64,000 bases of DNA, taken from Oscillospiraceae bacterium. GTDB taxonomy: Bacteria > Bacillota > Clostridia > Oscillospirales > Acutalibacteraceae. Each line of letters begins with the position of its first letter. Position 1 is the stretch's first letter. A program made the position numbers and the translations under genes. Below are positions 50,223 to 59,460 of the stretch, one piece after another. Location: assembly GCA_902762875.1 (NCBI GenBank), contig CACWPS010000005.1:1-64000 (forward strand). Direction: 5' to 3'. The notes beneath the pieces are model-generated. The model had not been told where the DNA came from. It made no database searches and saw only the letters and a list, made by a program, of their open reading frames with translations.

Positions 50223-51488
50223 ATGAATTCACCCTTGGCGGACAGAATGAGACCAAAAAAAATTGAAGATGTGGCGGGACAAAGGCATCTGTTAGAGGCG
50301 GGCAGGGTGCTTAGAAAAATCATTGATTCCGGTGATGTGCCCAACCTTATATTCTACGGCCCGTCGGGGGTGGGGAAAACCACGGTTGCAAAGATTATCG
50401 CCGAAAATTGCGGTAAAAAGCTTTGCTACCTGAATGCCACCACCGCCTCAACCGCCGATATTAAGGAAATTATCAATTCCATAGGCGGTATTGATACTGC
50501 GGGCGGGATTCTTCTCTACCTTGATGAAATACAGTACTTCAACAAAAAGCAACAGCAGATTTTGCTTTCCTATATCGAAACGGGGGATATTACCCTTATT
50601 GCCGCCACCACCGAAAACCCCTATTTTTATGTATACAACGCAATTTTAAGCCGTTCCACCGTTTTTGAGTTCAAGACCCTCTCTGCCGAGGATATTAAAA
50701 CCGCCCTTTCCCGTGTAATCGGCGTTCTGGAGAGCGAAAAGGGCAAGAAAATTAAAATTTCTAAGGAAAGCCTTTTAAAGCTCTGCCGTGCTGCGGCGGG
50801 AGATGTGCGCAAAGCCCTTAATATGCTGGAGCTTTGCCTGCTTACAAGCGAAACTGAAACCGAAATCGACATCAAGGACGAAACCGCCGAGGAAATTTTG
50901 GCGGCAAACGCCGTCCGTTATGACCGTGAGGGTGACGAGCATTACGACATTATTTCGGCTTATCAAAAATCTATGCGGGGCTCCGACCCTGACGCGGCGG
51001 TTTATTACTTGGGCAGGCTTTTGGCGGCGGGGGATTTGGTAAGCGCCTGCCGCAGACTGCTTGTTTGCGCCTGCGAGGATGTGGGGCTTGCTTACCCACA
51101 GATTATACCCATAGTCAAGGCGGCGGTGGATACCGCAAGGGAGGTGGGTCTGCCCGAGGCGAGACTCCCCCTTGCAGATGCGGTTATACTGGTTGCCACC
51201 GCACCGAAATCCAACTCCGCCCACGATGCCATTAACGCCGCTATGGCGGATATTGAAAGGGGAATCGGCGGGGACATTCCAAGGCATTTGCAGAATAAGC
51301 ATTTTGACGGGGAGGACGCTCTAATTAAGGGTCAGCACTACAAATATCCCCACGACTACCCAAATCATTATGTAAACCAACAGTATTTGCCTGATGAAAT
51401 AAAGGATAAGCAATATTACCGCTTTGGAGCCAATAAAACCGAGCAAAAATGTAAGGAATACTGGACGGCGGTAAAAAACAATAAATAG
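50223..51488 (+). CDS. rarA: Replication-associated recombination protein RarA (MgsA)
   Basis: 421 residues. Clamp-loader-like AAA+ domain (GPSGVGKTTVAKI, ILLYLDEIQYFNKKQQQ, ATTENPYFYVYNAILSR), then the RarA-specific C-terminal domain (SYQKSMRGSDPDAAVYYLGR, CACEDVGLAYPQ, YKYPHDYPNHYVNQQYLP). It acts at stalled replication forks. The first codons are MNSPLADRMRPKKIEDVAGQ. Confidence 0.95.
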   Translation: MNSPLADRMRPKKIEDVAGQRHLLEAGRVLRKIIDSGDVPNLIFYGPSGVGKTTVAKIIAENCGKKLCYLNATTASTADIKEIINSIGGIDTAGGILLYLDEIQYFNKKQQQILLSYIETGDITLIAATTENPYFYVYNAILSRSTVFEFKTLSAEDIKTALSRVIGVLESEKGKKIKISKESLLKLCRAAAGDVRKALNMLELCLLTSETETEIDIKDETAEEILAANAVRYDREGDEHYDIISAYQKSMRGSDPDAAVYYLGRLLAAGDLVSACRRLLVCACEDVGLAYPQIIPIVKAAVDTAREVGLPEARLPLADAVILVATAPKSNSAHDAINAAMADIERGIGGDIPRHLQNKHFDGEDALIKGQHYKYPHDYPNHYVNQQYLPDEIKDKQYYRFGANKTEQKCKEYWTAVKNNK

Positions 51489-51513
51489 TGTTATGTAAAC
51501 CGAGGTGGAAAGA

Positions 51514-51948
51514 ATGAAGGAAAATCAGTTGCCAAAAAAGACAGTGACTTTGTGGCAGATTAGAATAGGGCTTATAGGCCTTATTCTGCTGATTTTGGTT
51601 TGCGCATTCGGTTTTCTGACCCGCTGGGTGCTTTTAGGCGGGGCGGTTATTGCCGTAATGCTTGCGGTTTTCCTTTTTTGGTATCTTCCCCGTTATTTTA
51701 AAAGCTATGAAATACTCTTTCCGAAAGGCGCTGTAGTGATAAACCGAGGTGTTTTTATAAAAACCACCCACATTATGCCCTTTTCCCGCCTTGTCTACGC
51801 CCAAAGCTTCGCAACTCCCCTTGCAAAGAAGATGGGGCTTTCGGCGCTGGCCCTAAAGGCGGCAAGGAGCAGTATTATAATCCCTGAGTTTGACGCAAAA
51901 GATGTTGATTATTATATCGACTTTTTGGCAAAGGAGGGGGAGGCTTGA
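51514..51948 (+). CDS. bPH2-domain membrane protein (YdbS-like)
   Basis: About 144 residues: two membrane spans (about 15-57) and one bacterial PH domain (FPKGAVVINRGVFIKTTHIMP). I take the ATG at 51514 with GAGGTGG upstream; an in-frame GTG at 51505 overlaps that site. The next gene overlaps by 4 nt and encodes a larger protein of the same fold, as in the B. subtilis ydbS-ydbT pair. Confidence 0.8.
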   Translation: MKENQLPKKTVTLWQIRIGLIGLILLILVCAFGFLTRWVLLGGAVIAVMLAVFLFWYLPRYFKSYEILFPKGAVVINRGVFIKTTHIMPFSRLVYAQSFATPLAKKMGLSALALKAARSSIIIPEFDAKDVDYYIDFLAKEGEA

Positions 51949-53375
51949 AAAGAGAATTCCGTGCCCACCCCCTTATGATTACACGGCTTATAAAGCCCTT
52001 TTTGTTTGTGCTGATTTTCCCCGTAATCAAGGGTGTGTTGCAGTACTTTATTAAGGGCGAGGTTACGGGTGTTTTAACCTTAGAGCTAATCGCCTTTATG
52101 GCTATAACCCTTATGGCGGCGCTCCGCTGTGCTTCTTTCAGGCTTATTTGCGGGAAAAACACGGTTACAATTAGAATGGGCTTGATATTTAAAACGAAAT
52201 CTGTAATAAGTATAGCTAAGCTTTCCTCGGTGCAAACCGAGCAAAACCCGATTGATGCGGTCTTTAGGGCGGTAACCTACCGAATTAATACCGAGGCGGG
52301 TCCTAAGGGCTCGGCGGATTTTGAGTTTAAGCTAAGCCTTAGCGACAGCAAAGAGGTTTCCCGCCGTTTGTACGGGGACAAAAAGCCTACGGCGGTTAAG
52401 TTTTCGGTTTTTAAGGTTGCGGTTATGGCTGCCACCACTTCCTCGGCGGTAACGGGAATGATTATCGGTGTTCCCATAATCAATAAGGCGGGAAAGCTGT
52501 TAGGGTTTGCCCTTGATAAAATGCTTTTTGACGAGATAAACAATGTTTCCTCTAAGGTTCAAAGCTATTTTCCGCCCATAGTAAACACCATCACCCTGAT
52601 TTTTCTGCTTGCCTATGGGGTTTCATTTTTTTATTCCCTTTTTAAATACATCAACTTCAAGCTTTTCCTTGAAGAGGACAATTTAGAGGTGCGTGCGGGC
52701 TTTTTTATAAGAAGCCGAACCTCATTTAAGAAGAAATCGGTAAAGGATGTAATTATAGACCAAACCCCTCTTATGCGGCTTTTTAAGCGGTACGCTATGA
52801 AGGTAAGCGTGGGGGGCTACGGCAATTCCAAAAGCGAAAGGGCGGTTATAGTCCCCTCGGGCAGAAGGGGCGAGATTAAACGCTGTTTTTCAATGTATTT
52901 CCCCTTTTTAGCACCTGACGGCAAGCTTTTGCACGCAAAAAGAGATAATCGAACAAAAAGGCGCTTTCTATTTTGGCCTACCCTGTGGTTTATCGCTGTA
53001 ATAGTGCTTTCCTCTGTTTTATCCCTGATTTTCAAAAGCTTTAGCCGACTTATTCTGTTTTTAACGGTTGTGGCCTGCTGTGTAATAATGTATTACGCCT
53101 ATCTCTGCATTTTTGAGTTCCGATTCGGAAAGCTTAAAATGGGTAAAAATATTTTTGCCCAGACCGTAAAGGGCTTCAACACCTGCGAGCTCTACTGCCC
53201 GATGGAAAATGTGGGGCAGATAAAGCTTATCCGCAACATTCCCGATGTCCCCCGCAAAACCTGTAAGGTTGTGGTAACGGTTTGCTCCGAAAGCGCCGAC
53301 AGTATTAAGGTAAGGCACTTGAATTATGACGAGGTTAAAAAAAGTATAGCCGAATGTTACGGCGTTGAGGTATAA
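51945..53375 (+). CDS. bPH2-domain membrane protein (YdbT-like)
   Basis: 476 residues starting at TTG (51945) after a GGAGGGGGAGG ribosome binding site. Several membrane spans alternate with three bPH2 domains (for example GKNTVTIRMGLIFKTKSVISI and EDNLEVRAGFFIRSRTSFKK). In B. subtilis the YdbST pair is thought to help resist certain bacteriocins; the role here is not known. The start overlaps the ydbS-like stop by 4 nt. Confidence 0.8.
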   Translation: MKREFRAHPLMITRLIKPFLFVLIFPVIKGVLQYFIKGEVTGVLTLELIAFMAITLMAALRCASFRLICGKNTVTIRMGLIFKTKSVISIAKLSSVQTEQNPIDAVFRAVTYRINTEAGPKGSADFEFKLSLSDSKEVSRRLYGDKKPTAVKFSVFKVAVMAATTSSAVTGMIIGVPIINKAGKLLGFALDKMLFDEINNVSSKVQSYFPPIVNTITLIFLLAYGVSFFYSLFKYINFKLFLEEDNLEVRAGFFIRSRTSFKKKSVKDVIIDQTPLMRLFKRYAMKVSVGGYGNSKSERAVIVPSGRRGEIKRCFSMYFPFLAPDGKLLHAKRDNRTKRRFLFWPTLWFIAVIVLSSVLSLIFKSFSRLILFLTVVACCVIMYYAYLCIFEFRFGKLKMGKNIFAQTVKGFNTCELYCPMENVGQIKLIRNIPDVPRKTCKVVVTVCSESADSIKVRHLNYDEVKKSIAECYGVEV

Positions 53376-53409
53376 TTTCGAAATTACGGAAAACACTATA
53401 TAAAAATAA

Positions 53410-53425
53410 TGTTTCACGTGAAACA
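53410..53425. promoter_or_regulatory. parS centromere-like site
   Basis: TGTTTCACGTGAAACA is a perfect match to the 16-bp Firmicute parS. It lies 16 nt before the spoVAE start and about 0.85 kb upstream of parA. ParB would nucleate here. Confidence 0.95.
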
Positions 53426-53441
53426 TAGTGAGGTTTTTCGT

Positions 53442-53810
53442 ATGCAAATATTTTCAGACTGTCTTTACGCCTTTTTGGTGGGCGGGTTTATCTGCCTTAT
53501 CGGTCAGATTTTGATTGACTACACAAAGCTTACCCCTGCGAGGATATTGGTTTCCTATGTTGTTGCGGGGGTTATTTTAACCGCAATCGGGGTTTATGAT
53601 CCCATTGTAAAGTTTGCGGGGGCAGGGGCTACCGTTCCCTTGACGGGCTTTGGCTACAGCCTTGCAATGGGGGTTAAGGAAGCGGTTATGGAATACGGCT
53701 TTATGGGCATTCTGTCGGGCGGGTTCACCGCAACCTCGGCAGGTATCGCCGCCGCAGTGGTGTCGGGGTATTTGATGTCCCTGATATTCAAACCGGGAGA
53801 TAAGACTTAA
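53442..53810 (+). CDS. spoVAE: Stage V sporulation protein AE
   Basis: About 122 residues with several membrane spans and the family segments IGQILIDYTKLTPARILV and GAGATVPLTGFGYSLAMGV. SpoVA proteins form the channel for dipicolinic acid uptake into, and release from, spores. The open frame begins within the parS site (ATGTTTCACGTG), but I place the start at 53442 (MQIFSDCLYAF, GAGG upstream). spoVAC and spoVAD are not adjacent, unlike the usual cluster. Confidence 0.92.
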   Translation: MQIFSDCLYAFLVGGFICLIGQILIDYTKLTPARILVSYVVAGVILTAIGVYDPIVKFAGAGATVPLTGFGYSLAMGVKEAVMEYGFMGILSGGFTATSAGIAAAVVSGYLMSLIFKPGDKT

Positions 53811-53845
53811 TTCGGAATTCGGAATGCGGAATTATAAAAGGAAAG

Positions 53846-54052
53846 ATGATTAAATTGTACGAAAGAATAAGGAATTTACGCGAGGATAGGGATTTGACCC
53901 AGACCGACATCGCAAAATATCTGGGAATGTCGCAGACGGGCTATTCAAAATATGAAACGGGCGAAAATGATATACCCACACAAATTCTTATTAAGCTTGC
54001 CGATTTTTACAACACTTCGGTCGATTATCTCCTCGGTAGGACGGATAAGTAG
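53846..54052 (+). CDS. XRE-family helix-turn-helix regulator
   Basis: 68 residues, a single HTH_3 domain (LTQTDIAKYLGMSQTGYSKYETGENDIP) with the dimer segment YNTSVDYLLGRTDK. Its TAG stop codon is the TAG of a REP-like GTAG foot that begins at 54049, so the repeat forms the end of the gene. The target is unknown. Confidence 0.88.
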   Translation: MIKLYERIRNLREDRDLTQTDIAKYLGMSQTGYSKYETGENDIPTQILIKLADFYNTSVDYLLGRTDK

Positions 54053-54124
54053 GGAACGGCCTGTGTGCCGATCCGCCGCCATTATATGCGGTGAAAACGG
54101 AATGACACATAGGTCATTCCCTAC
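54049..54124. repeat. REP-like hairpin pair overlapping the XRE gene end
   Basis: Forward 27-mer at 54049-54075 (stem GGAACGGC/GCCGATCC, imperfect) and reverse 27-mer at 54098-54124 (GGAATGAC/GTCATTCC). Confidence 0.75.
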
Positions 54125-54135
54125 AAAAGAATCGG

Positions 54136-54160
54136 CTCCCTTTACAAGGGAGTCTTTTTT
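54136..54160 (+). terminator. Intrinsic terminator after XRE gene
   Basis: CTCCCTT paired with AAGGGAG around TAC, followed by TCTTTTTT. Confidence 0.7.
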
Positions 54161-54226
54161 CTTACAATCCGCTATTTACTTTTTATCTTTTTACTGGTAT
54201 AATATTGAGGTATCACAAAGGATTAA

Positions 54227-54242
54227 TGTTTCACGTGAAACA
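54227..54242. promoter_or_regulatory. parS centromere-like site (second)
   Basis: A second perfect TGTTTCACGTGAAACA, 25 nt upstream of the parA start and just downstream of a likely promoter (TATAAT at about 54198-54203). ParB bound here could also repress parAB. Confidence 0.95.
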
Positions 54243-54267
54243 TTTTTAAAGGTTAGGAGGCTTGACG

Positions 54268-55038
54268 GTGGGGAAAATTATCGCCATAGTCAATCAAAAG
54301 GGCGGAGTAGGAAAAACCACCACCGCAGTAAATCTTGCGGCGGGAGTAGGTCTTGCGGGCAAAAAGGTACTGCTTGTTGATGCAGACCCCCAAGGAAATT
54401 CCACAAGCGGCTTCGGAATAAACAAAAAACAGACCAAAATCACCACATATCAACTGTTGATAGGTATGGGCAAGCTTGAAAATGCGGTTATAAAAACCGA
54501 ATTTAAGGGTGTTGATGTAATCCCGTCCTCAATGGATTTGGCGGCGGCAGAGGTGGATTTAATAGAGATAGAGCACCGTGAGGCACAGCTTAAAATGGCG
54601 CTTGCGGCGGCGAGGGAGCAATACGATTACATATTTATAGATTGCCCGCCGTCCTTAGGGCTTATTACCATAAACGCCCTTAATGCGGGTGACACGGTTT
54701 TAGTGCCCATTCAATGCGAGTATTTCGCCCTTGAGGGGCTTTCACAGCTAATGGCATCGGTTCGTCAGGTAAAAAGGCTTTACAATCCCACCCTTGAGAT
54801 TGAGGGAATAGTCCTTACAATGTATGACGGACGGCTCAATTTAACAGGTCAGGTTGTAGCCGAAATCAAGAAATATTTTGCGGATAAGCTTTACAAAACG
54901 GTAATTCCAAGGGCGGTTAGGCTCTCCGAGGCGCCAAGCTACGGTATGCCGATACAGTATTACGACAAGCGCTCGAAGGGCGCAGATGCCTACACCGACC
55001 TTGCAAAGGAATTTTTGAAGAAGAACAGGAGAATGTGA
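54268..55038 (+). CDS. parA: Chromosome partitioning ATPase ParA (Soj)
   Basis: About 256 residues. Deviant Walker A IVNQKGGVGKTTTAVNLAAG, Walker B-like YDYIFIDCPPSLGLIT and the C-terminal DLAKEFLKK are intact. It pairs with ParB for origin segregation and regulation of DnaA. I choose GTG at 54268, 7 nt after AGGAGG; a TTG two codons upstream lies too close to that site. Confidence 0.95.
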   Translation: MGKIIAIVNQKGGVGKTTTAVNLAAGVGLAGKKVLLVDADPQGNSTSGFGINKKQTKITTYQLLIGMGKLENAVIKTEFKGVDVIPSSMDLAAAEVDLIEIEHREAQLKMALAAAREQYDYIFIDCPPSLGLITINALNAGDTVLVPIQCEYFALEGLSQLMASVRQVKRLYNPTLEIEGIVLTMYDGRLNLTGQVVAEIKKYFADKLYKTVIPRAVRLSEAPSYGMPIQYYDKRSKGADAYTDLAKEFLKKNRRM

Positions 55039-55039
55039 T

Positions 55040-55882
55040 ATGGCGGCAAAAAAAGGCGGTCTCGGCAGAGGACTTGTTTCTCTTATGGACGAGAATGCGG
55101 TTGACGCAGGCGGTGCCGTAACGGTTAATATAAACGACATTGAGCCTAACCGTGACCAACCGAGGAAGGACTTTGACGAACAGGCACTTTCCGAGCTGGC
55201 GGACAGCATTGCACAGCACGGTCTCATACAACCTATTGTGGTAAACCCTAATATCGACGGAACATATAGTATAGTTGCGGGTGAGCGCCGTTGGCGTGCA
55301 AGCCGTCTTGCGGGGCTTACAGAGGTACCCGTTATCATAAAGAATGCAGACGGGCAGGCCCTAATGGAAATAGCTCTTATTGAAAACCTACAGCGTGAGG
55401 ACTTAAATGCGGTTGAAGAGGCATTAGGCTACCGCTCCCTTATTGAGGGCTACGGCCTTACCCAGGACGAGGTTGCCAAAAAAATGGGCAAATCAAGGAG
55501 TGCGGTCACAAATGCTCTGCGTCTGCTTAATTTAAACGAGGCAGAATTAGAGGCCCTGCGCCGAGGAACAATCTCGGCAGGCCACGCAAGGGCGTTACTT
55601 TCCTGTGATGACGGAGAATTAAGGGAAAAAATGCTTATTGCGGCGGCGGACGGTGCCTCTGTTCGGGAGCTTGAAAGAATGGCGCCTAAAAAGCCAAAGT
55701 CCGACAAAAAAACCGAGAAAAAGCCTAATTCCACCTTTTACAGCGAGGTTGAGCTCTCCCTTAAAAACGAGCTTGGCCGCAAGGTGAATATAACATCTAA
55801 GGGAAAGGGCAAGGGGACTATTACAATAGAGTTTTTCAGCGATGAGGAGCTTTCCGACTTTGCCCGCCGTTTAGCAGAGTAA
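55040..55882 (+). CDS. parB: Chromosome partitioning protein ParB (Spo0J)
   Basis: 280 residues. CTPase/arginine-patch motif GERRWRASRLAGLTEVPV, the KorB-like helix-turn-helix LTQDEVAKKMGKSRSAVTNALRLL, and a C-terminal dimerisation domain. It starts 1 nt after the parA stop. It binds the parS sites at 53410 and 54227. Confidence 0.95.
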   Translation: MAAKKGGLGRGLVSLMDENAVDAGGAVTVNINDIEPNRDQPRKDFDEQALSELADSIAQHGLIQPIVVNPNIDGTYSIVAGERRWRASRLAGLTEVPVIIKNADGQALMEIALIENLQREDLNAVEEALGYRSLIEGYGLTQDEVAKKMGKSRSAVTNALRLLNLNEAELEALRRGTISAGHARALLSCDDGELREKMLIAAADGASVRELERMAPKKPKSDKKTEKKPNSTFYSEVELSLKNELGRKVNITSKGKGKGTITIEFFSDEELSDFARRLAE

Positions 55883-55988
55883 GTATGACAAAAAGGCTTA
55901 AAAAAATAGTACCAAACCGCCATTTCAGGCGCAGACCGCCCCCGACCTTTATTGACAGTTAATAATTGAAAATAAAGGAGAAAAAATT

Positions 55989-56897
55989 ATGTGGTTTATA
56001 TTATCTTTGGTTACAATTATGTTCTGGGGCGGCTCGGACCTGTTTTCAAAAATGGGCTCAAAGCCGACGGACAAATACAGTCATTGGAAAATAGTTATCG
56101 CCGTGGGTACGGTAATGGGGCTTCACGCCACCTTTGAGCTGCTTACAGGAACCGAGTTTTACCTTATTGATTTCGTCAAGTACTCCCCCGCAATAATTTT
56201 CTATATTTCCTCAATGATTTTAGGCTATGTGGGACTGCGTTACATAATGCTTTCGGTTTCCTCGCCTATCTGCAATTCCTCGGGTGCGGTTGCCTGCATT
56301 CTCTGCCTTGTATTTTTAAGACAGATGCCCGATGCTTTAAGCTGGATAGGTATTGTGCTTGTGTGTGTAGGCGTTGTAGGTCTTGCCTTTGTTGAGAAAA
56401 AGTATGACGACGAGGCCCACGAATTAGCCAAGAGACCCGAAAACAAAAGGTTTAAAAGCGGCTTTATTGCGGTATTTTTCCCGATTTTCTACTGTCTGCT
56501 TGATGGAATGGGCACCTTTGCAGATGCGCTTTTGCTTGATAAGGGCTATGTAAACGAGGATTCCGCAAACATTGCATACGAGTATACATTCTTTATTTTA
56601 GCCGTAATCGCATTTATATATGTTTACATTATAAAGAGGGAAAAGCCCGAGGCCAAATGGGATGCTCCAAAGTGGCTGGGTGCTTGCTGTGAGACGGCGG
56701 GTCAGTTTGCCTATATTTACGCTATCGGCGATAACCCCACGGTTGCGGCTCCTATGATTTCGGCATACTGCGTGTTCTCGGTAATACTTTCACGCATCTT
56801 CTTAAAGGAAAAATTAAGCGCCAAGCATTACCTTATAATCTGCACCGTTTTCCTTGGAATTATTATGATGGGTATTTCCGAGGGGTTGGCGGAATAA
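55989..56897 (+). CDS. DMT/EamA-type transporter
   Basis: 302 residues with about ten membrane spans in two homologous halves. The central cytoplasmic loop (EKKYDDEAHELAKRPENKR) is charged. It has a strong ribosome binding site (AAAGGAG). The substrate is unknown. Confidence 0.78.
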   Translation: MWFILSLVTIMFWGGSDLFSKMGSKPTDKYSHWKIVIAVGTVMGLHATFELLTGTEFYLIDFVKYSPAIIFYISSMILGYVGLRYIMLSVSSPICNSSGAVACILCLVFLRQMPDALSWIGIVLVCVGVVGLAFVEKKYDDEAHELAKRPENKRFKSGFIAVFFPIFYCLLDGMGTFADALLLDKGYVNEDSANIAYEYTFFILAVIAFIYVYIIKREKPEAKWDAPKWLGACCETAGQFAYIYAIGDNPTVAAPMISAYCVFSVILSRIFLKEKLSAKHYLIICTVFLGIIMMGISEGLAE

Positions 56898-56928
56898 TAA
56901 ATAATATTGCTTGAAAGGAAATGTTATT

Positions 56929-57501
56929 ATGAAGAAAAAGGGACTTATTGTACTGTTTGCTGTAATTGCCGTAATAGGCGTTATCTGCGGCTTGATTGCG
57001 GGCTCCTATAACGGGCTTGTGGAGCAAAGGGAGTCGGTAGAGACTGCGCAGTCGGCGATTTCCACCCAGCTCCAGCGCAGGGCAGACCTAATCCCCAACT
57101 TTGTTGCTACCGTTAAGGGCTATTCCGACTATGAGCAGTCCACCTATACTGCAGTAACCGAGGCAAGGGCTAAGGTTAACGGTGCCGCAACTGCTACCGA
57201 GCAGGCAGAGGCTTCAGCAGAGCTTGACAAGGCGATTTCGGTTTGGGTAAACGCCGTAACCGAGGCTTACCCCGACCTTAAGGCAAACGAGCAGTACACC
57301 GCTTTACAGGACGAGCTTGCGGGCACCGAAAACCGCATAGCCGTTGCCCGCAAGGACTATAACGAGGCGGCAAAGGAATACAATGTGGCGGTTAAAAGGT
57401 TCCCGAAAAACATAATAGCAGGTATGTTCGGCTTTACGGCGGTTGATTATTTCGAGGCTCAGGCGGGTACCGAGAGCGTGCCACAGGTAAGCTTTGACTG
57501 A
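56929..57501 (+). CDS. LemA family protein
   Basis: About 190 residues. One N-terminal membrane span followed by the LemA helical domain (YNGLVEQRESVETAQSAISTQLQRRADLIPN, quoted in parts: LVEQRESVETA and QLQRRADLIPN). I take the ATG at 56929 with GAAAGGAAA upstream, rather than the in-frame TTG at 56911. LemA proteins commonly precede TPM-domain proteins, as here (5-nt gap); the pair may act in cell-envelope stress. Confidence 0.85.
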   Translation: MKKKGLIVLFAVIAVIGVICGLIAGSYNGLVEQRESVETAQSAISTQLQRRADLIPNFVATVKGYSDYEQSTYTAVTEARAKVNGAATATEQAEASAELDKAISVWVNAVTEAYPDLKANEQYTALQDELAGTENRIAVARKDYNEAAKEYNVAVKRFPKNIIAGMFGFTAVDYFEAQAGTESVPQVSFD

Positions 57502-57506
57502 TTAGT

Positions 57507-58295
57507 ATGAAAAAACTTATAAACATTATCACGGCGGCGCTGGCGGTATGTATATTTATTTTGCCCCTTTCGGCGGCGAATAAATACCCTAAGCCCACTT
57601 CACAGTTTTTCATAAACGATTTTGCCGAGGTTATAGAGCAATCGGCGGAAGACGAGATTTATTCAAAAGGCGCCGCCTTGCAGGAAAAAACCACCGCACA
57701 GGTCGTGGTGGTGACGGTTGACACCCTTGACGGCGAAGAGCCCGCCGATTACGCTCTGGAATTGGGCAGAGAGTGGGGCGTAGGTCAAGAGGAGGAGGAC
57801 AACGGGGTTGTGATACTCCTTTCAAAAACCGAACGGCAGATTTATATTGCGGTGGGCTACGGGCTTGAGGGTGCTCTGCCTGACAGCAAAACCGGCAGAA
57901 TAATCGATATTTACGGTCTTGACTATCTCAAGAATAATGATTTTTCAAATGGTCTGCTTGAAATTTTTAAGGCTGTGGTCAATGAGGTATATATTGAGTA
58001 CGGCGAAGAACCCGAAGAGGGCTACACCGCAATAGAGGATACGAACGAAGAAACCTTAGAGGAATACGGCGCAAGGGTGCTGGTTTCTTGGGTGATTATG
58101 ATAGCGGTCGTTATTCTTTTCATACTTATTTTCGGCAGAAGACGCAGAGGCTTCTTCTGGTTCGGCGGCCCCGGCGGCTTTGGGGGCGGTTCAGGCTTTG
58201 GCGGCTTTAGCGGCGGCTCGGGCGGTTCCTTCGGCGGAGGCTTCTCGGGAGGCGGCGGCTCCTTTGGGGGCGGCGGCGCAGGCCGAGGCTTTTAA
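57507..58295 (+). CDS. TPM-domain membrane protein (YgcG-like)
   Basis: 262 residues. Signal peptide or N-terminal span, a TPM domain (INDFAEVIEQSAEDEIYSKG, VVLLSKTERQIYIAVGYGLEG-type core at about 80-125), one membrane span (about 190-212) and a Gly/Phe/Ser-rich low-complexity tail (GGGFSGGGGSFGGGGAGRGF). It is translated with lemA. Confidence 0.85.
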   Translation: MKKLINIITAALAVCIFILPLSAANKYPKPTSQFFINDFAEVIEQSAEDEIYSKGAALQEKTTAQVVVVTVDTLDGEEPADYALELGREWGVGQEEEDNGVVILLSKTERQIYIAVGYGLEGALPDSKTGRIIDIYGLDYLKNNDFSNGLLEIFKAVVNEVYIEYGEEPEEGYTAIEDTNEETLEEYGARVLVSWVIMIAVVILFILIFGRRRRGFFWFGGPGGFGGGSGFGGFSGGSGGSFGGGFSGGGGSFGGGGAGRGF

Positions 58296-58321
58296 CATAA
58301 AAAATTAACGGAGTATATTTA

Positions 58322-59428
58322 ATGTCTGAAAATTTTAACGGCAAGGATTACGGCGATTATTTTAAATCGCTGGAGGAGAGGCTGTCGAAGAATGTCGAGC
58401 CCAAAATAACACCCCGCAAACCCCAAAAAAGGGAAAAGCGGGGGATTTATAAGGTTATTTCTTTAAAAAAGGCGGTTTTGCCGATTGCAATAATCACGGC
58501 GGTAGTAATTACCGCCGCTGTGGTTTTGCCTAAAATAGGTAAAGCTAAAACGGACACAACCGACGAAAGCGGCAGTAAGCCCTCGGGCAGTCTGCAAACA
58601 GCCGAAGCGCCCGAGCCGATTATCACCTATAAAACCGACAGCGAGGTTGCGGAAATTCCTGCGGATAACGACTGCGAGGCCGCTATAATAGTAAACACCA
58701 AGACGGGCAAGGTAGTAGCCCAAAGAAACCCCAAAAAGCGGCTTTATCCCGCCTCTACCACAAAGGTTATGACCCTGCTTGTGGCCTGCGAAAATATCGA
58801 GAATTATGATGATACCTTTACAATGACCCTAGATATCACCGACCCCCTTTTTGTGGCGGGGGCTTCGGTTGCGGGCTTTTTAAACGGTGAGGAAATCACA
58901 ATGACCGACCTGCTTTACGGGCTGATTTTGCCCTCGGGAGCGGATGCGGCATTGGCGCTAGCCGAAAAAACGGCGGGCAGTGAGGCGGAATTTGTAAAGC
59001 TGATGAATAAAAAGGCAGAGGCTTTAGGGCTTACCGACACCCATTTTGAAAACACTACGGGGCTTTTTGACAGTAATCACTACACTTCCTGCTACGATAT
59101 GGCGGTAATTCTTGAAACCGCCCTTAAAAACCCTGTTTGCAAAAAGATTCTGTCCACAAAGAGGTACACAACCTCATCTACCTCCAAGCATCCCGAGGGC
59201 ATAGAGTTTTCTGCCACCCTCTTTGATTATATGTACGGCACAGAGCCCGAAACCGCCACGATTTTGGCGGGAAAAACCGGTTTTGTAAACGAATCGGGTT
59301 ATTGTATTGCCTCTTATGGTACAAACAACGAAACCGGCAACGAGTATATTGTAGTCACCCTTAAAAATTCCTCGCGCTGGCCCGCATTCCACGGACAAAT
59401 TGATTTGTATAAGCAGTTTGCGAAGTAA
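58322..59428 (+). CDS. D-alanyl-D-alanine carboxypeptidase (DacF-like)
   Basis: 368 residues. Unusually, a cytoplasmic basic segment of about 50 residues precedes one membrane span (PIAIITAVVITAAVVLP), so the protein is membrane-anchored rather than cleaved. The S11 peptidase motifs are PASTTKVMTLL (SxxK), the SGADAALALAE region (SxN-like) and AGKTGFVNESGYC (KTG). It trims pentapeptide stems. No PBP5_C domain is seen. Confidence 0.88.
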   Translation: MSENFNGKDYGDYFKSLEERLSKNVEPKITPRKPQKREKRGIYKVISLKKAVLPIAIITAVVITAAVVLPKIGKAKTDTTDESGSKPSGSLQTAEAPEPIITYKTDSEVAEIPADNDCEAAIIVNTKTGKVVAQRNPKKRLYPASTTKVMTLLVACENIENYDDTFTMTLDITDPLFVAGASVAGFLNGEEITMTDLLYGLILPSGADAALALAEKTAGSEAEFVKLMNKKAEALGLTDTHFENTTGLFDSNHYTSCYDMAVILETALKNPVCKKILSTKRYTTSSTSKHPEGIEFSATLFDYMYGTEPETATILAGKTGFVNESGYCIASYGTNNETGNEYIVVTLKNSSRWPAFHGQIDLYKQFAK

Positions 59429-59460
59429 TGCGTAATTCGTAATTCGGAATGCGGAATTAA

